Assembly (NCBI GenBank): GCA_031280615.1
Contig: JAITGO010000020.1
Span: forward strand, 1-64,000
Source: Desulfobulbus sp.
Lineage (GTDB): Bacteria; Desulfobacterota; Desulfobulbia; Desulfobulbales; Desulfobulbaceae
Direction: 5' to 3'
Length of the DNA: 64,000 bases
Part shown: piece after piece, positions 1-8,144 of the stretch
Layout: each line of letters opens with the position of its first letter
Position numbering within the stretch: position 1 is the stretch's first letter
Notes under the pieces: model-generated
Told to the model about the DNA's origin: nothing
Databases searched by the model: none
The model's input: the letters and a program-made list of their open reading frames with translations, nothing else
Position numbers and translations under genes: made by a program

Positions 1-1467
1 AGCAATGGCCTAGGCCAAGGCCATGAAGTGAATGGAACTCTGAACTTCAACTTTGGCGCGGATCAGGCCGGTAGCAGCCTGACCTTGAGTGCCGAAGGGG
101 CGACATGGGATGCCAATTCCAAGACGCTGACCGGGGCGGATAATGCCTGGACACTGCAAGTCAATGGTGACGGGACCTACACTTTCACCCAGCTCCAGGC
201 ACTGGACCACCCCAACTCGTCGGATCCGAACGATCCCCTGGATATCAAGATCACGGCGGTGGCGACGGATGGCGACGGCGACAGTATCAGCAAGGATTTC
301 AAGGTCACGGTCTTTGACGATGGGCCCACGTTCGATCATGCTCCGCAAGACGCCCCCTTGGGTAACGAGGCCGGCAGTCATTTCACGGGCGATCTTGGCG
401 TCAATTTCGGCTATGACGGTCCGGCCGACAACTCGGCACTCCAGTTGGGGGATATCAACGGAGACAGCCTTGTCGGCAAAACCGTTGTCGATAATCATGG
501 TCATGCTCTGACCTCCGGTGGCACAGGACTGGTCTATGTGAGCGACGGCGCCGGTGGGATTCATGCCGTTATCGATGGAACCAATGATTCGGTCTTTTCG
601 GTAAGTCTCGATCCCGGCTCCGGCACATACAAGGTAACCATGGGGGATCATGTTCTCGATCCGCTCCAGGATAAGGTGGAGTTTGCAAACAATACTCCTG
701 GGGGCGCTACTTCAGTTGACTTCGATATTACGGACAACATGCAGGTGCATGTCACTGGAACCTGCAATGGGGATCCGGCCAATGTGCAATGGGATGGCAA
801 GGGTCTCGGGGTCGATAGCGGCAAGGGCGATCACTCTATCGGTACCGGTGACTTCTTGTCCATGGAATTCCAGGATGGAAATGGGAATATCCAGAGCGTG
901 GAATCGATCCATTTCACTCTCACGGGGTTGGGGCAGATACAGAACGGAGATACATTTATCCCGGAAACAGCACATTACGCCACCTACTTGAACGGTGTGC
1001 TGGTTGAAGAAGGAACGATAACGGGTAGCGCAAACGGAGAAGTTGATTTCAGCCTGAACTCGAGTGGCTTTGATAAAATTGTTTTCGACACCAAAGGAGC
1101 TGCTAAGGGGAGCGCCTACCAGGTCAAAGGCCTCACCGTCGATCAGCTCGACCACGATCCGAACCTGTCCTATACCGTGACTGCCACCGATGGCGACGGC
1201 GACACGGCCAAAACGGATCCCTTCGATGTGACCATCAAAAGTGCCGGCAGCTCCGACACGACCGAACACAAGGCGGTCTTGTTAAACACTGCGGCGGCTG
1301 AAGACCAGCATCAAGATGGCGGCCATGACGTGATCCACGAGGGTTCGGGAGACCATGCCGGTAGCGGCGGGGCACACGGGGGCTTTGGCGGTTCGGAGGG
1401 CGGCGGCAATGAAATGCACGATCAGGGAGGGCTCGACCACCTTGTCGGCTCGGTCGGCCACCATTAA
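1..1467 (+). CDS. C-terminal part of a giant type I-secreted adhesin (LapA/T1SS-143-repeat type), 5' end outside window
   Basis: The frame is open from base 1, so this is the 3' end of a larger gene. It encodes about 488 residues ending in TAA at 1465-1467. Two copies of a beta-sandwich repeat ending in Asp-rich ATDGDGD motifs (about residues 90 and 395 of the visible part) match the T1SS-143/VCBS-like repeats of large biofilm adhesins. The last 65 residues are rich in His, Gly and Asp. I see no canonical GGxGxD RTX block, although the Lap-type exporter and its LapG/LapD control genes lie next door on the opposite strand. The protein is probably exported by LapBCE and retained at the cell surface until LapG cleaves its N-terminus, which is not visible here. 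Family level is likely; substrate and partner are inferred from context. Confidence 0.8.
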   Translation, partial: SNGLGQGHEVNGTLNFNFGADQAGSSLTLSAEGATWDANSKTLTGADNAWTLQVNGDGTYTFTQLQALDHPNSSDPNDPLDIKITAVATDGDGDSISKDFKVTVFDDGPTFDHAPQDAPLGNEAGSHFTGDLGVNFGYDGPADNSALQLGDINGDSLVGKTVVDNHGHALTSGGTGLVYVSDGAGGIHAVIDGTNDSVFSVSLDPGSGTYKVTMGDHVLDPLQDKVEFANNTPGGATSVDFDITDNMQVHVTGTCNGDPANVQWDGKGLGVDSGKGDHSIGTGDFLSMEFQDGNGNIQSVESIHFTLTGLGQIQNGDTFIPETAHYATYLNGVLVEEGTITGSANGEVDFSLNSSGFDKIVFDTKGAAKGSAYQVKGLTVDQLDHDPNLSYTVTATDGDGDTAKTDPFDVTIKSAGSSDTTEHKAVLLNTAAAEDQHQDGGHDVIHEGSGDHAGSGGAHGGFGGSEGGGNEMHDQGGLDHLVGSVGHH

Positions 1468-1500
1468 CCGGGCATATTGCTCATTGGGCCTGTAAAACGC

Positions 1501-1543
1501 ACCGGCCTGGACCAGGGAGACTGGTTCAGGCCGGTTTTTTTTT
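1501..1543 (+). terminator. Intrinsic terminator of the adhesin gene
   Basis: A 9-bp stem ACCGGCCTG/CAGGCCGGT (1501-1509 with 1527-1535) continues as an inner CCAG/CTGG stem with a 5-nt loop. It is followed directly by nine T (1535-1543). It sits 34 bp past the adhesin stop and overlaps the last codons of the convergent LuxR-type gene. Confidence 0.88.
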
Positions 1544-2170
1544 GTTGAACAGCAGGGCCAAGCCCAGGCGGCTGCGGATGGCGGTCTTGGTGTAAACGGC
1601 GCCGAGATGGGCCTTGACCGTTCTCTCGGTAATCCCCAATTGTTCGGCAATCTCCAGGTTGGCCAATCCTTCCGCCACCAGGCCGGCAATCTGATACTCC
1701 CGGTTCGACAGGTTGGCAAGCTGCCGGGCCGGATTGTCCTTGCTTTCCCTCCCTCCCTCCGGCGCCGCGGCAGGAACCGATTCAGCGATCAACCGCTGCA
1801 TCAACTGTTGATTGATCCAGACCGATCCCGATGCGATCGCCCGCGCCGCTTCCAGTAGCCGATCCGGATTGATGTAGCTGTTGGCATAGCCGACCACCCC
1901 TTGGCGAAGAAAGCCCAACCCCTCGGTATCGTCTGGACGGTCGGACAGGATAAAGAGCTTGCAGGCCGGCTGCCGTTCCCGGATGTAGGCCACTATTTCC
2001 CGATCGATGAGCGCGCGATGGACGAACAACAGATCAAAGGAAACCCCCTGGCCGACCAGGATGCGCAGGTCTTGCAAGGTGCCGGTCTGGTAGACGGTGA
2101 ACATCGTGCGAAGGGGGGCGGCCCAGCGTTCCCGCAAGCCGATATTGCCGCAACAGAGAATCAGGTTCAT
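1526..2170 (-). CDS. LuxR-type DNA-binding regulator with degenerate receiver domain
   Basis: A 214-residue protein with a receiver-like N-terminal fold (about 1-125) and a C-terminal LuxR/GerE helix-turn-helix (about 150-210; LSNREYQIAGLVAEGL then TERTVKAHLGAVYTK). The receiver lacks the phosphorylation apparatus: the acidic pair near residue 8 is replaced (LCCGN), the phospho-acceptor position reads FVHRAL with His for Asp, and the usual C-terminal Lys is missing. It is therefore expected to act without phosphorylation. It starts one base from the stop of the HlyD-type gene upstream, so it is the last gene of the lapB-lapC transcript. It may control adhesin or exporter expression, by analogy with CsgD/VpsT-like biofilm regulators; that role is inference. 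Confidence 0.8.
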   Translation of the reverse strand: MNLILCCGNIGLRERWAAPLRTMFTVYQTGTLQDLRILVGQGVSFDLLFVHRALIDREIVAYIRERQPACKLFILSDRPDDTEGLGFLRQGVVGYANSYINPDRLLEAARAIASGSVWINQQLMQRLIAESVPAAAPEGGRESKDNPARQLANLSNREYQIAGLVAEGLANLEIAEQLGITERTVKAHLGAVYTKTAIRSRLGLALLFNKKKPA

Positions 2171-2171
2171 G

Positions 2172-3545
2172 TCAACGTTCCCTCAGGGCCGTGTACTTGG
2201 CGCGGAGTACAGGTTTGAGCAGGTAGGAGAGAATGCTCTTTTTGCCGGTGAGAATATCCACCGAGACCACCATGCCCGGAATGATTGGCAAAGGTTTGTC
2301 CTTGCCGCCCAAATGGTTTTGCTTGGTGCGCAGGCGGACCAGATAGAAATCGTTGCCCTGTTTGTCGGTGATCGAATCGGCGCTGATGTGCTCCAGGTTC
2401 GCTTCCAGGCCGCCGTAAATGGTGAAGTCGTAGGCGGTGAATTTGACCATGGCGTGCTGGTTGGGTCGCAGGAAAGCGATGTCGGCCGGTTTGATGCGCG
2501 CCTCGACCAGCAGGGTGTCTTCCAGGGGCACGATCTCGACCAAATCCATGCCCGGCTGGATGGTGCCGCCCACCGTGTTGACCTTGATTTGGTTGATGGT
2601 GCCGTGGACCGGGGAACGGACAGCGGTACGCTGCAGGCGATCCATCAGTGCCTCGGCGTTGGCGCTGATGCTTTCAAGTTTGGAGTAGGCCTCGTTCAGA
2701 TCGGACCGGGCTGAATTGGAAAAAGCGAGCTGCTCGTTCTCCATAGCTTTTTTGGCCTCGGCAATCTTCGATTCCACCTTGGGAATCGCGATCCGGGTCG
2801 CCTCGATGTTGCCGGTCATCTCGCTGGATTGACGCTGAAGCCGCAACACCTCGACTTCGGAGACCGCACCTTGAGCGATCAGCGGCCTGGTCATGGCCAA
2901 TTCCCGCTGCAACAGCCCGGAGGTCCGGGTCAATTCATCCTGCTTGGAACGCAACTCGGCCAGCTCCTGTTTGCGCTGGTTCAATTGCTCCTGCAGGATT
3001 TGCAGCTTGGCGGCCAGTTGTTCCTTCCGCGAATTGTACAGTTTTTGTTCGCGTGCCCCGATTTCCGGTTTTTCCTTGGCCACTTCGTCGGGCGCGGTAA
3101 ACGGCTTGTCCTGAGTTTCGGCTTCCAACCTGGCGATCTGGGCCTTCAGCGCCAGGAGGCTGATCCGGCTTTCCTGGTAGGGGGCCGAAAACCTGGTTTT
3201 GTCGATCTCAAGCAGCAGTTGGTCCTTGTCGACGACGTCGCCGACCCTGACCAGCAGCTTGGCGAGAATGCCGCCTTCCAGGTTTTGCACTATCTGAATC
3301 TGTTGGGACGGGATGACCTTGCCGTCGCCCCGTGTGACCTCGTCGATTTGGGAAAAGGCGGCCCAAAGGGTGAAAAACAGGAAAAAGAGGCCGGTCAGCC
3401 AGACGATCAGCCGCCCACCCCGAGGGTCTTGCAGCAGCAGGGTCGACCGGATATCGGTGACAAGATCGGGATCGGGTTCCGACAGGCGGCGGAAAAAACC
3501 GGAAGAGACCGGAGGGCGCTCGTTGTTTGTTTGATGCTCACTCAT
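2172..3545 (-). CDS. lapC: T1SS periplasmic adaptor (membrane fusion protein), LapC/HlyD family
   Basis: A 457-residue HlyD-family adaptor. It has a cytoplasmic N-terminus, one transmembrane segment at about residues 45-64, a lipoyl-like half (RGDGKVIPS onward), a long charged coiled coil (about 125-290), the second lipoyl half with TAVRSPVHGTINQI, and a beta-barrel ending PIIPGMVVSVDILTG, a typical HlyD C-terminal signature. It bridges the inner-membrane ABC exporter to the TolC-type channel in adhesin export. It lies 12 bp downstream of the ABC gene in the same orientation and is followed one base later by the LuxR-type gene. The symbol is assigned from the lapD/lapG context, not from a sequence search. 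Confidence 0.9.
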   Translation of the reverse strand: MSEHQTNNERPPVSSGFFRRLSEPDPDLVTDIRSTLLLQDPRGGRLIVWLTGLFFLFFTLWAAFSQIDEVTRGDGKVIPSQQIQIVQNLEGGILAKLLVRVGDVVDKDQLLLEIDKTRFSAPYQESRISLLALKAQIARLEAETQDKPFTAPDEVAKEKPEIGAREQKLYNSRKEQLAAKLQILQEQLNQRKQELAELRSKQDELTRTSGLLQRELAMTRPLIAQGAVSEVEVLRLQRQSSEMTGNIEATRIAIPKVESKIAEAKKAMENEQLAFSNSARSDLNEAYSKLESISANAEALMDRLQRTAVRSPVHGTINQIKVNTVGGTIQPGMDLVEIVPLEDTLLVEARIKPADIAFLRPNQHAMVKFTAYDFTIYGGLEANLEHISADSITDKQGNDFYLVRLRTKQNHLGGKDKPLPIIPGMVVSVDILTGKKSILSYLLKPVLRAKYTALRER

Positions 3546-3557
3546 GGTTGTGCACGT

Positions 3558-5747
3558 CTAAAGATGAATCTGTCCGCTTTTGATCGCGGTCATGACCTGT
3601 TCGCGGGGACCGTCGGCCACTACCACGCCATTGGTGATGAGAATGATCCGGTCGACCAGGTCGAGCAGCGAGCCGCGGTGGGTGATCAGAATCAAGGTCT
3701 TGCCGGGCAGCAGTTGGGCGAGATTCTGTTTGAGCCGCGTTTCGCTGCGGTTGTCCATGGAACTGCTCGGTTCGTCGAAAACGAGGATGGGCGGATCGTG
3801 CAGCAGAGCCCGGGCCATGGCGACGCTCTGCCGCTGGCCGCCCGAAAGGCCGCGGCCTTGTTCGCCGATTTCCAGGTCAAAGCCTTTGGCGTGCCGGCCG
3901 ACGAATTCGCTCACCCCCGAAAGCCGCGCGGCCCGGAGGATGCGGTCGTCGTCCACTTCCGGCGAACCAAGGATGATGTTGTCTCGGATGGTGCCCCTGA
4001 ACAGGGTAATATCTTGAGGGACATACCCGATGAAACGGCGCAGTTCGGCCGGATCGATCTGGCGGATGTCCGTGTCGTCGAGGGTCACCATGCCGGCGGT
4101 CGGTTCATAGAGGCCGAGCAGCAGTTTGCCCAGGGTGGTCTTGCCCGAGCCGATGGAGCCGATGATCGCAACCCGCTCGCCGGGTTCGATGGTCAAAGCG
4201 ATATTGTTCAGCGCCAGGCCGGACTGTTCGGGATACTGAAAACTGACCTGCTCGAAGGCGACCTTGCCCCGGCACTCGCCGCGCAGCAGGAAGGTGCGGT
4301 CCGGCGGCCGCTCCACGGGCAACGCCATCACCGCTTCCAGTTCCATCAGGGCGGCCTTGGCTTGGTGGTAGCGGGTGGCCAAATTGACCGCCTGGGACAT
4401 CGGTGCGATGGCCTGGCGAGAGAGGATGAGCAGGGCGATGATGCCGCCCTGGGTCAGTTCGCCGGCCGCTATTCGGTAGACGCCGGCGATGATGGTCGCC
4501 ACCGTGGTCAGGTTCATGACGAAATCGGCAAAATGGGTGACCGAGGAGGAAAAAATCCGGGAGCGGCTGCTCCAGGTGGCGATGAAGCTAACCGTTTCCT
4601 CCCAGGCGCGCTGGATCTGGCTTTCGGCACCCAGCATCTTGACGGTTTCTATCCCGGCAAGTCCCTCGATCAGAATTGAATTTTTCTGGGCCGAGGCCTG
4701 CAGGGATTGTTCCACGGCGTGCTTGAGCGGCTTCTGCATGGCCCAGGCGAACAAGCCCATCAGGAGCACGGCGCTTAAGTGGATCAAGACGATCGGTCCG
4801 CCCAAATACCAGACGGCGAGCAGCCCCAGGAGCATGAAGGGCAGATCGATGATAGCGGTGATCGAAAACGAGGTGATGAAATCTCGAATTGATTCGAACT
4901 GTTGCAGTTTTTTGGCAAAGGCGCCCACCGATTTCGGCCGTACTTCCAGCCGCAGGCCGAGCACGTGTTCCAAGAGGGCCGACGAGACCCGCAGGTTGGT
5001 CTTTCTGCCGGCCTCATCGATGAAATATCCCCGGAGCCCCTTCAGGATCAGGTTGAAGATGTACACCACGCCGATGCCGATACCGAGAACCCACAGGGTC
5101 TCGAAGGCCAGATTGGGGATGACCCGATCGTAGACGTTCATGGTGAAGAAGGGGCTGGCCAGGCTGAAGATGTTGATCAGTAGCGAGGCCAAGAGGACAT
5201 CCCGGTAAATCCGCCAGGACGAAAAAACTGCGCCCCAGAACCAGTGGCTGTCCTTGGCAAGCAGCTGTTGCCGTTGGTCAAGCTGCCGGTCCTTGCGGAA
5301 CTTGGGCCGGACGAAAAAGGAAAATCCGCTGTATTGCCGCTCAAGTTCGTCCAGGGCCAGCTCGGTTTCGCCGAGCCCAGCTTGCGGCAGCATCACGACC
5401 GCCCGTTGTTTCTCGTGCTCGATGCTCGTCAACAGGCAGGCCTGGCCACCGTTGAGAAGGAGCACGGTCGGCAATTCGAAATTGGACATCTTGGCGAGAG
5501 GGCGCTTGATCAAGCGGGCAGCCAGGCCGGCCCGGTCCGCCGCACGGCTGAAAAGCTCGGCGGTGAGCCGGTTGTCCACCAGGGGCAGACCGGCGCGCAG
5601 TCCGGTGCGGGAGACCGGTAAATCGTATAATTTGCCGAGCTGGAGCAAACAGTCGGTGAGGGGGTCGTCAACTGAGTCCGGCTCGAGGTTGATACGCCAG
5701 CTTTCTTGTTGCTGGAGGCTTTCTGTCGCATTCATAATGTGGTGCAC
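3558..5747 (-). CDS. lapB: T1SS ABC transporter with C39-like domain, LapB type
   Basis: A 729-residue fused ABC exporter: an N-terminal C39-like peptidase domain (about 20-150) without a recognisable catalytic Cys-His pair, six transmembrane segments (about 185-450), and a nucleotide-binding domain. Walker A is IGSIGSGKTT (about 529), the signature is LSGGQRQSVAMARAL (about 634), Walker B is ILVFDEPSSSMD (about 654), and the H-loop is ITHRG. The inactive C39-like domain usually binds the unfolded substrate rather than cleaving it, as in LapB and HlyB. It powers adhesin export with LapC and LapE. It is first of the three-gene minus-strand transcript lapB-lapC-luxR. The ATG at 5747 is used; an in-frame Met three codons later is an alternative. 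Confidence 0.92.
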   Translation of the reverse strand: MHHIMNATESLQQQESWRINLEPDSVDDPLTDCLLQLGKLYDLPVSRTGLRAGLPLVDNRLTAELFSRAADRAGLAARLIKRPLAKMSNFELPTVLLLNGGQACLLTSIEHEKQRAVVMLPQAGLGETELALDELERQYSGFSFFVRPKFRKDRQLDQRQQLLAKDSHWFWGAVFSSWRIYRDVLLASLLINIFSLASPFFTMNVYDRVIPNLAFETLWVLGIGIGVVYIFNLILKGLRGYFIDEAGRKTNLRVSSALLEHVLGLRLEVRPKSVGAFAKKLQQFESIRDFITSFSITAIIDLPFMLLGLLAVWYLGGPIVLIHLSAVLLMGLFAWAMQKPLKHAVEQSLQASAQKNSILIEGLAGIETVKMLGAESQIQRAWEETVSFIATWSSRSRIFSSSVTHFADFVMNLTTVATIIAGVYRIAAGELTQGGIIALLILSRQAIAPMSQAVNLATRYHQAKAALMELEAVMALPVERPPDRTFLLRGECRGKVAFEQVSFQYPEQSGLALNNIALTIEPGERVAIIGSIGSGKTTLGKLLLGLYEPTAGMVTLDDTDIRQIDPAELRRFIGYVPQDITLFRGTIRDNIILGSPEVDDDRILRAARLSGVSEFVGRHAKGFDLEIGEQGRGLSGGQRQSVAMARALLHDPPILVFDEPSSSMDNRSETRLKQNLAQLLPGKTLILITHRGSLLDLVDRIILITNGVVVADGPREQVMTAIKSGQIHL

Positions 5748-5835
5748 AGTCCGGTTGTGGATCGATCAATGTCTATGGTATGCTGATTGTATCACAAGAA
5801 AATCCAGCACACCAAGAGGTTCATCGGAGCAGCCA

Positions 5836-6168
5836 ATGTTATATATAGAACGGGATGCACAGGGGGCCATTGCCGCCATTCACAGAGACGAGGAGGGAAA
5901 AACGGGCCTGGAACCCGCCTCCTTGCTTGAGGCCGAGGTCCTGGCCTTTCTCCGGTCCAACGGCGGCATGGAAACGCTGGACTTGCAGCTGATGGCCTCG
6001 GACGCCACGATGGTACGGGTGCTTGAGGACTTGATCGATGTTCTGGTGGCCAAGAACCTGATCCTGATCACCGAACTGCCGCCACAGGCGCGGGATAAGA
6101 TCCTTGGCCGCAAACAGCTGCGTGCCCAGATGGCGGATCCTCAACTGATGGTCGACGATATCCTCTGA
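5836..6168 (+). CDS. Conserved-context hypothetical protein in the Lap locus, 110 aa
   Basis: An acidic, mostly helical 110-residue protein (begins MLYIERDAQGAI, ends QLMVDDIL). I do not recognise its family. The ATG at 5836-5838 has a good Shine-Dalgarno, GGAG at 5826-5829, six bases upstream; the longer open frame upstream runs through lapB and is not the gene. It is the only plus-strand gene inside the lap cluster, diverging from lapB and converging on lapD with 8 bp between stops. No signal peptide or membrane segment is visible, so it is probably cytoplasmic. A role in c-di-GMP signalling or adhesin control would be guessed from position only. Confidence 0.72.
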   Translation: MLYIERDAQGAIAAIHRDEEGKTGLEPASLLEAEVLAFLRSNGGMETLDLQLMASDATMVRVLEDLIDVLVAKNLILITELPPQARDKILGRKQLRAQMADPQLMVDDIL

Positions 6169-6176
6169 TTTCCCCC

Positions 6177-8144
6177 TTACTTTCGCTGCACAAGTTCGGG
6201 CCTCCGGATCAGGAAGCCCTGAACGGCGTCGATGGGCAGGCCGGTGACGGTCTGCCATTGCTGCTCGGTTTCAACTCCTTCCACGACCACCTTGATATCG
6301 AGACTGTGGGCCACGGTGCACAGTGCACTGACAAAGAAGTGGCTATCGTCGCCGGCATTCTGCAATTCATTGGTGATGGCCCGATCGATTTTGACGTAAT
6401 CGGGCAGCAGAGATTTGAGATAGCCGAAGTGGGAGAAGGCCTGGCCGAAATGATCGATGCCGAAGGCGTGCCCCATGGGCCTGATTTCCTGGGCAAAGGG
6501 CTTGATGAGATGCAGATACCGCACCGCACGGAATTCGGGGAATTCAACTTGGATTGCCAGGCCGGCGTCGGCACAACGGCGCAAATGCGAGGAGAACCAG
6601 GCAACGAAGCCGCTGTCGGCCAGCGAAAGCGGTGAGAGGTTGATCGTTATCCGCCGCGGCGCAAACTGGTCAGGGGGCAGGCTGAAGATCCGTTTCAAGA
6701 TCAGGCGATCAAGGGCCGGCATCAGCCCCGCCTGCTTGGCCAGGGGCAGGAACCGGGCGATTGACAGATGGTTACCCTGGTCGTCGGGCATCCGGGCAAG
6801 CAGTTCATGGTGCACGATCAGGTTTCGATCGTCGCGGCTGACCACCGGTTGACTGTACAGAATGACCGAACCCCGGGCGAGATAATCCTCCAACAAGGTC
6901 TGCCGTTCACTTCTGCCGGTGACGGCTGGCGCAATCTCACCAGATGGTGGGACAATGACTGCGCGGTTGTCGTTCCGGTAGCGGGCACTGGCCAGGGCGG
7001 TGTCGGCCTGGGAAAGCAAGGCACCTAACGCGATTTCTTGGTTGTGGACTGCGCCGCCGCAAACAACGGGTAGCGGCTGGCCGGCCTGTTGGGCATCCGG
7101 TGGGCACAGTTCGGCAAGGATGGTATCGGCCAATTGTTCGGCCATGGCAATGTCCGCGTTGGGCAGCAGCAGGGCGAAGTCGCCGCCACTCAGCCGGGCC
7201 GCGATGACTTCGACTTCGACCAGTGCGGCGCAGGCCTGCTTGATGCTTGCCGCAGCCTCCTTGATCAGCTGGTCGCCGGCCGTATATCCCTGCTGTTGGT
7301 TGATCGCCTGCAGATTGCGAATATGGATGAGGAGCAGGGCACCCCTGACCGGCGTCGTCCTGCCCGTAAGCTTGGTTTTGGCCTGCGCCTCCAGAAAACG
7401 CCTGTTGCCCAAACCGGTCAGCGTGTCCTGGTAGGCCCGTTGCCGCAGGGTTTCGGCAATAGCCGTCTGTTCGTCGAACAGCGCCCGGATGCGTTCGGTC
7501 ATCCGGTTCATAGCCAAGACGACTCGCCTCAATTCCCTGGTCCGGGGCAGATGTTCTTGGATAATGAATTTCCGGTCGCACAGCGCCTGGGCCTGTTCCT
7601 CGACTCTATGCAAGGGGCGAAGGAGCCGGCGCAAGCCAAAGCCGCCCAGCAAGGCCACGGCCATGGCCGCGGCCGCGCACCATTGGGCTGCCGCCAGGGC
7701 GGATTTCCACAAGGTTTTGTAGGCATAGCCCGGATGGCTTTCGACCATGATTGAGCCGCATTGCTGCCAGCCATGCATGATCAGGGCCTCGGCTTGCGGG
7801 GCCTTGAGCGGAGTCAGACGGATGAACCAATCCGGCACCCCCTCGATGGACATGTCGGTGTGCCGGTCGACCAATGCTTTCCCCTCAATGTCCCGCAACA
7901 GGATGCGCTGATAAAAACCACGGTCGAACAGGGCGTTGATCATCGCCTCCATGGCCGGGACGTCCGTTCCCCTGGCCAAGGTGCTCAGCGAGAGACCGAG
8001 CGAAGTCGCGGTGTCCTGAGCATGGGACTCCAGCTGGTCGGTGAGAAAGTCCCGGGTGCGTCTGTGGTCGCCGACCCAGAGGCCAATCCCCAGGCAAACC
8101 AAGACGAGCAGGGTGAAGAGCAGCAGTTGTCGGTAAAGTGTCAT
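6177..8144 (-). CDS. lapD: LapD-type c-di-GMP receptor with degenerate GGDEF and EAL domains
   Basis: A 655-residue inner-membrane protein: transmembrane segment 7-24, periplasmic LapD/MoxY-type output domain (about 25-150), second transmembrane segment (about 154-172), HAMP, GGDEF-like domain (about 235-400) and EAL-like domain (about 415-650). The GGDEF signature reads SGGDF (319-323), EAL reads ELL (447-449), and the usual DDFG motif reads IDHFG, so neither synthesis nor hydrolysis of c-di-GMP is expected. The periplasmic GWQQ motif places Trp126 where LapD of Pseudomonas uses Trp125 to grip LapG, followed by a matching HPGYAY segment. When c-di-GMP is bound, such proteins sequester LapG and keep the adhesin on the surface. 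The ATG overlaps the lapG stop (ATGA), indicating translational coupling. Confidence 0.92.
   Translation of the reverse strand: MTLYRQLLLFTLLVLVCLGIGLWVGDHRRTRDFLTDQLESHAQDTATSLGLSLSTLARGTDVPAMEAMINALFDRGFYQRILLRDIEGKALVDRHTDMSIEGVPDWFIRLTPLKAPQAEALIMHGWQQCGSIMVESHPGYAYKTLWKSALAAAQWCAAAAMAVALLGGFGLRRLLRPLHRVEEQAQALCDRKFIIQEHLPRTRELRRVVLAMNRMTERIRALFDEQTAIAETLRQRAYQDTLTGLGNRRFLEAQAKTKLTGRTTPVRGALLLIHIRNLQAINQQQGYTAGDQLIKEAAASIKQACAALVEVEVIAARLSGGDFALLLPNADIAMAEQLADTILAELCPPDAQQAGQPLPVVCGGAVHNQEIALGALLSQADTALASARYRNDNRAVIVPPSGEIAPAVTGRSERQTLLEDYLARGSVILYSQPVVSRDDRNLIVHHELLARMPDDQGNHLSIARFLPLAKQAGLMPALDRLILKRIFSLPPDQFAPRRITINLSPLSLADSGFVAWFSSHLRRCADAGLAIQVEFPEFRAVRYLHLIKPFAQEIRPMGHAFGIDHFGQAFSHFGYLKSLLPDYVKIDRAITNELQNAGDDSHFFVSALCTVAHSLDIKVVVEGVETEQQWQTVTGLPIDAVQGFLIRRPELVQRK

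Noticed and set aside
2829..4679. A 616-codon plus-strand open frame opposite lapC and lapB
   Set aside because: It lies wholly antisense to two well-supported T1SS genes. Its composition (Gly/Asp/Gln/Arg-rich, no domain) is that of a GC-rich shadow frame.
5755..5784. Promoter TTGTGG-18-TATGCT upstream of the 110-aa gene
   Set aside because: Matches are weak (three and four of six) and the spacing is not ideal, so it is not listed as a feature.
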